Source: Prasinococcaceae sp. CCMP 1430
Lineage: Eukaryota > Prasinodermophyta > Palmophyllophyceae > Prasinococcales > Prasinococcaceae
Assembly: GCA_013416795.1 (NCBI GenBank)
Contig: RQSC01000062.1
Coordinates: 1 to 12,093, forward strand
Direction: 5' to 3'
DNA length: 12,093 nucleotides
Part shown: positions 7,932-12,093 of the stretch, piece after piece
How positions within the stretch are numbered: position 1 is the first letter of the stretch
How the letters are laid out: every line of letters starts with the position of its first letter
Notes under the pieces: model-generated
What the model saw: only the letters and a program-made list of their open reading frames with translations
Databases searched by the model: none
Told to the model about the DNA's origin: nothing
Made by a program: the position numbers and the translations under genes

Positions 7932-8642
7932 CGCCCGCCCCGGCCGCGCGCAGGGACCACGGCTGAGGCCGCGACTGCGTCCGCGGCCCTCCAGGGCGCT
8001 TGCGCCACTAATGCACCGCGCTCTCGCAGTAGACAAGCGCGCCGCGCGCCCCTGGCCGCCCGCGCCGCCGCGGGGCACATTACCACCGGCCTGCAGGCGT
8101 GCGCGCGCGCACGAACCCTATTTAGTTCATAATCAAATTTACCCCAACTTTTTGTGTCCGCCGTTGGATGGCACACCGATAGCAAACGGCGTGAGATGTC
8201 CAAGCATAACCCAAACCTCCCGCGCCGCACGCCGAGCGACGAGGCGCGAGCGCGTTCCCCGGGGCGGCACATCGCGCCAGAGCGACGGCGGGGTGTGTGT
8301 GTGGCGGGCCTGAGGTGGGGGAGAAGGGGGCGGCTGTGACGCAGCGCGCCGCGCTCGCAGCAGAAGCGACGCGAAAATTCTTAAGGAGGGGGCCGCTGTC
8401 ACCACAGCGCGCCGCGCGCGCGCGCGGTGCCGCGGCGGCACACGCGGGCCGCGTGGCGTCTGTGCGAGGATTCGAGACTCGTTGCACGCCGGCAAGCGAG
8501 CACGTGACTGAGGGAGGCGGGGCGGCCGCGGCCGCGGCCGCGGCCGCAGCCGCGGTCGCGGCAGCGCCTGGCCTGGTGGCGCACGTCAGAAGGAGGTCGT
8601 GTCGCTGGGGCGGCGAGGGCGAGGGGCAGGCGCACGCGCGCG
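7932..8642. other. Non-coding region upstream of the sialyltransferase gene
   Basis: These 711 nt hold no gene I can support. An AT-rich island (about 8115-8160) sits in otherwise GC-rich sequence and is a candidate 3'-end or promoter element. Two related blocks (8326-8354 and 8388-8417) share a G5, C/G-G/C-GCTGT and AGCGCGCCGCGC layout with an offset of about 62 nt. A GCGGCC hexamer microsatellite lies at 8522-8555. Open frames on both strands translate to Arg/Ala-rich sequence with no domains. Confidence 0.5.
8522..8555. repeat. (GCGGCC)n microsatellite
   Basis: There are four exact GCGGCC units, then a GCAGCC variant and a partial unit. The tract lies about 90-120 nt before the sialyltransferase ATG, probably in its 5' UTR or promoter. 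It is likely to be length-variable and prone to secondary structure. Confidence 0.85.
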
Positions 8643-10292
8643 ATGCTGGCGCGGCGGGGAGAGCGGCCTCGAGCGGCCCGGAGGGCCGGGGTCATCGTGC
8701 TGGCGGCGCTCGCCGCGCTGGCTGTGTTCGCGCTACTCGGCGTAGTTGCGGCCCAACTGCGCACTGCTGAGGCGGTCGAGGACCACACTTTTGACGATGG
8801 CGACGACGGCGATGGCCCTTCCCCCGCGGTGGCCCAGGCGGATGGCGCGGCCGCAGATTTCTTCGCGGGCGTCGGCAGCGCCGCTGAGGCAGACATGGCG
8901 ATCGCACGCCCGAGGCAGGAGCTGGAGGAGGGGGAGGAGCAGCAGCAAGAGCGGCTGCAGCAACATCAGGAGCAGCAGCGCCTGGAGGAGGAGCAAAAAC
9001 AGGAACAGGGGACGCGAAAGGAAGGAAACGACGCCGGTGCGGTAGCAGAGGCGGTGGAACCCCCGCCCGCCCTCAATTTGCGCCACGATGGCCACACCTC
9101 TGCGCCCTCCGCCAAAACCAATGAGCACCGCATTGCGAGCTTCAAGCCTCACCATGCGTCGTTTCGTACTGCCGTGAGCAGCGAGCCTGTCGGCGGCGGC
9201 GGTCGCAGTGGCGGGAGAAAGGCAATGCCGGGGGGTACGAGCTCCAATGCAAGCATGGGGCTGCCTGACGAAGAGTTCTGGCCCGCGCGCATGTCAGACA
9301 TGCGTCACCTCTGCCACTGGCCGAGCGCCGAACAGGTGCCCCTAGCGCCGGACGACTTCTTGGTGCGTCCACAGCGGTGGTGGAGGGCGGAAGGGAATCG
9401 TGAGGCGGTGGTGCCCTCGCTTGAGCGCGACGTGCCCTCGACCCACACGTACACGTCGCGCATGTACTGGAATGGGCGCGCGCACCACGACGACTGGGCG
9501 CGCGGCAAGCTCCCTTTCCCATTTCACGACCGCGCGACAAACTTACCGCTCGAGAAGGAGCTCAGCTACTTCGCGGGGCGGCTGAGTCCAGACCCGCTGC
9601 GCAGATTCGGCACGTGTGCCATCGTGGGATCAGGAGGGGCACTCAAGGGCGCAGGATTGGGCGAGGAGATTGATCGGCACGGCGCCGTCATCCGCTTCAA
9701 CGAGAACAAAGTCGAGGGGTACGAGCGCGACGTTGGGCGCCGCACGACGTACCGCCTGGTGTACCCCGAGTCGTTCTACCGCCCCATCGGGCAGAACGAC
9801 GGGCGTGGCGGGCAGGGCGGAGATGTGCGCCCCACACAGCTGCTCTTCATGCCGTACAAGAGGCAGGACTACACATATCTATGGAAGCTAGCCCGGGGCC
9901 AGGATGCATGCGCTTCCGTGCGGGGGGGATTCTGGAAGAAACCGCCGCTCTGCAAGACGGACAGCATCAATGTGACGGCGGAGCTGCGCTTGTTCAGCCC
10001 CGAGTTCCTGGTGATGGCAGAGGAATGCTACTATGCGGTGAAGCACGGGTCTGTCAAGACGACGGGGAAGAGGCCCTCGAGCGGCTTCTTCGGCATGCTC
10101 TTCGCCCTCTCCACGAGCTGCAGGCGACTCCACCTTTACGGATTTGGCGTGACCGCAAGCAAGTACTGCAAATACACAGACCCGAGCCCCGGTAGGTGCG
10201 ACGCACACTACCACTCGCAACACGACTACGACCTCGAGATGGCGTGGTATCACCAGCTTGCACAGTCGGGTTTCGTCAGGTTCATGACGTAG
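8643..10292 (+). CDS. GT29 sialyltransferase-like type II Golgi membrane enzyme
   Basis: The 549-residue product probably transfers sialic acid or a related 2-keto sugar (Kdn, Kdo) from a CMP-sugar to glycans in the Golgi. A short basic cytosolic tail is followed by one membrane segment (residues 15-37). The stem is acidic and Gln/Glu-rich, with a Q/E run at about 96-122. Sialylmotif L starts at about 322: GTCAIVGSGG, GLGEEIDRHGAVIRFNE and DVGRRTTYRLVYPESF. Sialylmotif S (~477) reads RPSSGFFGMLFALSTSCRRL, and motifs III/VS (~522) read HYHSQHDYDLEMAW with their conserved His and Glu. The L and S cysteines expected to form the family disulfide are present. The YPES wording is closest in my memory to the ST3Gal type, but linkage and donor cannot be read from sequence. 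No introns are seen. The ATG is the first in frame, directly before the membrane anchor. Confidence 0.92.
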   Translation: MLARRGERPRAARRAGVIVLAALAALAVFALLGVVAAQLRTAEAVEDHTFDDGDDGDGPSPAVAQADGAAADFFAGVGSAAEADMAIARPRQELEEGEEQQQERLQQHQEQQRLEEEQKQEQGTRKEGNDAGAVAEAVEPPPALNLRHDGHTSAPSAKTNEHRIASFKPHHASFRTAVSSEPVGGGGRSGGRKAMPGGTSSNASMGLPDEEFWPARMSDMRHLCHWPSAEQVPLAPDDFLVRPQRWWRAEGNREAVVPSLERDVPSTHTYTSRMYWNGRAHHDDWARGKLPFPFHDRATNLPLEKELSYFAGRLSPDPLRRFGTCAIVGSGGALKGAGLGEEIDRHGAVIRFNENKVEGYERDVGRRTTYRLVYPESFYRPIGQNDGRGGQGGDVRPTQLLFMPYKRQDYTYLWKLARGQDACASVRGGFWKKPPLCKTDSINVTAELRLFSPEFLVMAEECYYAVKHGSVKTTGKRPSSGFFGMLFALSTSCRRLHLYGFGVTASKYCKYTDPSPGRCDAHYHSQHDYDLEMAWYHQLAQSGFVRFMT

Positions 10293-10367
10293 GTGGTGCA
10301 CAGGCAATGCCAGATCGAAGTCACTAATCAAAAGTACACACGGGGCAATGCTGCTGAATCCACCGTC
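10293..10367. other. 75-nt convergent gap
   Basis: The sialyltransferase (plus) and SAP gene (minus) stop codons are only 75 nt apart. Both 3' UTRs must be very short, or the two transcripts overlap at their ends. There is no obvious polyadenylation hexamer on either strand. Confidence 0.7.
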
Positions 10368-12093
10368 TCACTCTGCGTTCGCGGCGATTCGCTCAACCAG
10401 CACCGCCTTCTTGCCGCTCAAGGGCAGACCCATGGCCCTGAGCACGACCTTGAGCTGCGCCACTTTCAGCTTAGAAAGCGCTGCGGTGTCCGAGCGGTCA
10501 ATCGCGGCCAGGAGCTCCTCGTCCGTCGCGGTCGCGGGGGGCACCTCGCTGTCTTCCTCGCCGAGCAAGCGGGCGACAAGTTCCGCCTTGCTGCCGCTCA
10601 CCTGCACGGACGCGGCGCAAAGAGGTCAGAGATCGGACGTGGTCGGTCTAGAGCGCACAACGAATGGGCAACGAGTGGCATGGTATCCCTATTCGCTGTT
10701 GCGCGCACGTTGCGCGCACCTTCATGCCCCGCGCCTTCAGCATCGCCTTGAGGTTCGGGAGCTTGCTGGCCTCCAGAAACCTGCGCTCGGCACCCGCCCT
10801 GGCCTCTGGCGGCGAGTCCCCAGAGGTGGTGAGAGCAGGTTCCATCTCAGATTGATCGCTTCGCACGTCGTCCTGCTGCAGCTCACGCTTCGCCTGCCCT
10901 TCCTTCTGTGCTTCAGACGCCTGGGAGGCCGCAATGTCGGCCTCTACAGCAGCGACAGCAGCGGCGGCAGCGGCGGCGGCATGCGCTTCCTCCTGAGCAG
11001 CCGCTCGCGCGTCGGCCTCGGCAGCTGCCTGCGCCTGCGCCTGTACACTGACAGCCCGCTGCATAGCAGCCTTCTGCGCCTCGGCCTCGGCCACAGCCGC
11101 CTTGGCCTTGGCCTCGGCGGCCGCCTGTTCGGCGGCCCTCTGTTCCTCGGCCTCCGCGGCCGCCTGCGCCTGTACACTGACAGCCCGCTGCATAGCAGCC
11201 TTCTGCGCCTCGGCCTCGGCCACAGCCGCCTTGGCCTTGGCCTCGGCGGCCGCCTGTTCGGCGGCCCTCTGTTCCTCGGCCTCGGCAGCCGGCAGCTCAA
11301 ACGCCCCGAGTGGCGCCGCCGATGCCTCGACCTCGGTGGCCGCCTGCGCGGCGGTGCTCTCCGCCTCAGCCTCAGCAGTGAGCGCGCAGCGCCGCGCCCG
11401 CGCATTCGCAGCAAGCGACTCCAACTCAGCCTTGGCTTCGCTCCATCCGCTGACTTCGAGCGCGCGCGCGCGACGCCATGCGCGCGCAGCCGCCTGCGCT
11501 TTGGCGTCGCTATTGTCGCTCGCTTCGAGCGCGCGCGCGCGACGCCACGCACGCACGGCCGCGTGCTCATCATCAGCAATCTGCGCATCAGCTTCGGCCT
11601 CCGTCTTCGCCTGCGCCTCCGTCTGTGCCTGTGCCTCCGTCTGTGCCTGTGCCTCCGTCTGCGTCTGCGCCTGCGCCTGCGTCTGCGCCTCCACCGGTGT
11701 CGACGCAATGTCCTCGGCCGCCTCGACATCGTCGGCCTCGTCGGCCTTCACGTCGCGGACGATCTCAACGTCCATGAAAATGGTCTTCCTGGTCTTCTTC
11801 GTGTGGCTCTGCTCGCCGCTGGCGGGCTCGTCCAGCTCGGCGCTCTGATCTGGGACCTTGGCATCGCTTGCGCCCTGGGCCGCGGTCGGCTGCTCCGTGG
11901 GCTGCTGCGCCTGCTGCTCAGTCTGTTGCTCGGTCTGCTGCTCCGCAGCGACGGCTGCGGCCTCCTCAGCGGCGAGCGCGTTGGTGTGATTGCCGCTGCC
12001 GGGATCATTCGCGAGCGCGGCCTCCGCGCGCGCGACGTCCACGCCGCCGCTCGCGGGGATCGCGCTCGCACCGCTGGCGACGGCCGCGGCGGC
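10368..12093 (-). CDS. Tandem SAP-domain protein with Ala/Glu/Gln-rich repeats (5' partial)
   Basis: The frame stays open to the window edge, so the start lies outside; 535 residues are visible (458 from exon 1, 77 from exon 2). Two SAP motifs, helix-extended-loop-helix DNA/RNA-binding modules, lie at the C terminus: LPNLKAMLKARGMK joined by splicing to VSGSKAELVARLL, and LSKLKVAQLKVVLRAMGLPL followed by SGKKAVLVERI. The N-terminal 400 residues are low complexity: Q/T/E repeats, a (TEAQAQ)n run, a 23-residue ARAWRRARALE repeat, and a nearly exact 43-residue repeat rich in Ala, Glu and Lys, likely to be helical. One non-repetitive island, TKKTRKTIFMDVEIVRDVK, is the best candidate for a conserved short motif. 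SAP proteins usually act in chromatin or RNA processing, so a nuclear role is inferred. The exact family is not recognised. Confidence 0.85.
10602..10719 (-). other. SAP-gene intron (118 nt, GT-AG)
   Basis: The donor is ATGAAG|GTGCGC and the acceptor GTGCAG|GTGAGC, phase 0. Splicing joins the two halves of the first SAP domain (ARGMK + VSGSKAELV). A ctgac branch candidate with A at 10626 lies 24 nt before the acceptor, and a pyrimidine stretch follows it. Reading through would add a short unrelated tail and stop. Confidence 0.92.
11032..11283 (-). repeat. Perfect 123-nt tandem repeat, 129-nt period
   Basis: Positions 11032-11154 and 11161-11283 are identical over 123 nt, separated by 6 nt. 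The period is 129 nt, or 43 codons, so the frame is kept. Each copy encodes an Ala/Glu/Lys/Gln-rich helical segment that includes AEQAAAEAKAKAAVAEAEA and MQRAVSVQAQ. The lack of synonymous change points to recent duplication or gene conversion. Confidence 0.95.
11454..11547 (-). repeat. 25-nt direct repeat, 69-nt period, in the SAP gene
   Basis: The same 25-nt block with a (GC)n core occurs at 11454-11478 and 11523-11547, offset 69 nt (23 codons). In protein it gives two copies of AWRRARALE followed by a Ser-rich spacer and AKA. The flanking sequence has diverged, so this duplication appears older than the 129-nt one. Confidence 0.9.
11597..11692 (-). repeat. Degenerate 6/18-bp repeat coding (TEAQAQ)n
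   Basis: An 18-nt unit, gcctccgtctgtgcctgt on the plus strand, occurs exactly at 11615-11632 and 11633-11650. Degenerate 6-nt units continue on both sides. It encodes Thr-Glu-Ala-Gln-Ala-Gln repeats of the SAP protein on the minus strand. A coding minisatellite like this is expected to vary in length. Confidence 0.9.

Noticed and set aside
8326-8417. Pair of similar G-rich/GCGC blocks read as a possible mobile-element footprint
   Set aside because: The similarity is imperfect, covers about 30 nt of low-complexity GC sequence and has no target-site duplication, so chance or simple slippage explains it.
8122-8495. Overlapping minus-strand frames in the 7932-8642 gap
   Set aside because: They are Arg/Ala/Pro-rich in every frame, as expected from GC-rich non-coding DNA, with no motifs.
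11102-11848. Plus-strand open frame of 248 codons opposite the SAP gene
   Set aside because: It translates to Ala/Ser/Cys repeats that mirror the minus-strand repeats. The minus strand has SAP domains and a matching intron, so that strand is the coding one.
1-12093. tRNA, rRNA, CRISPR array, transposon or viral genes
   Set aside because: I saw no cloverleaf with a TTCRA arm, no regularly spaced repeats with unique spacers, no transposase, integrase or reverse-transcriptase motifs, and no terminal inverted repeats around any gene. The direct repeats present are coding minisatellites or microsatellites.

Overview
The window looks like nuclear DNA of a flagellated microbial eukaryote, most likely a microalga. 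It is very GC-rich, and codon third positions are mostly G or C. It carries an axonemal gene (CFAP44), and two genes are interrupted by GT-AG introns whose removal restores conserved protein domains. A third intron is likely. Nothing in it looks bacterial: no operons and no Shine-Dalgarno spacing. The ferritin has all six ferroxidase ligands and a plant/algal-type pre-core extension. The type II membrane sialyltransferase-family (GT29) enzyme is of a kind found in animals, plants, haptophytes and some other algae. A haptophyte is my leading guess for the source, but this is inference.

Layout: (1) 1-94 is a short upstream stretch with (GC)n and A-rich simple repeats. (2) 95-5671, plus strand, is an uninterrupted 1858-codon gene for CFAP44, a WD40 plus coiled-coil axonemal protein. 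(3) 5672-6036 is a convergent 3' intergenic region. (4) 6037 to about 6841, minus strand, is a two-exon ferritin with a 116-nt intron and an unresolved 5' end. (5) About 6842-7529 is non-coding and holds a candidate ferritin promoter with three GGAATCC/GGATTCC heptamers in an AT-rich island. (6) 7530-7931, plus strand, is a small unrecognised gene, probably with a 117-nt intron. (7) 7932-8642 is non-coding, with an AT-rich island and a GC hexamer microsatellite. (8) 8643-10292, plus strand, is an intronless GT29 sialyltransferase-like Golgi enzyme. (9) 10293-10367 is a 75-nt convergent gap. (10) 10368-12093, minus strand, is a protein with an Ala/Glu/Gln-rich repetitive N-terminal region and two C-terminal SAP domains. 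It has a 118-nt intron and its 5' end lies beyond the window.

The genes do not form a pathway. They cover flagellar motility, iron storage, glycan capping and nucleic-acid binding, and lie in alternating orientation as in a compact eukaryotic genome. The points most worth following up are the complete GT29 enzyme, the three introns of nearly identical length (116, 117 and 118 nt), the frame conflict at the ferritin start, the heptamer cluster beside ferritin, and the perfect 123-nt tandem duplication in the SAP gene. I found no convincing undescribed multi-gene system.
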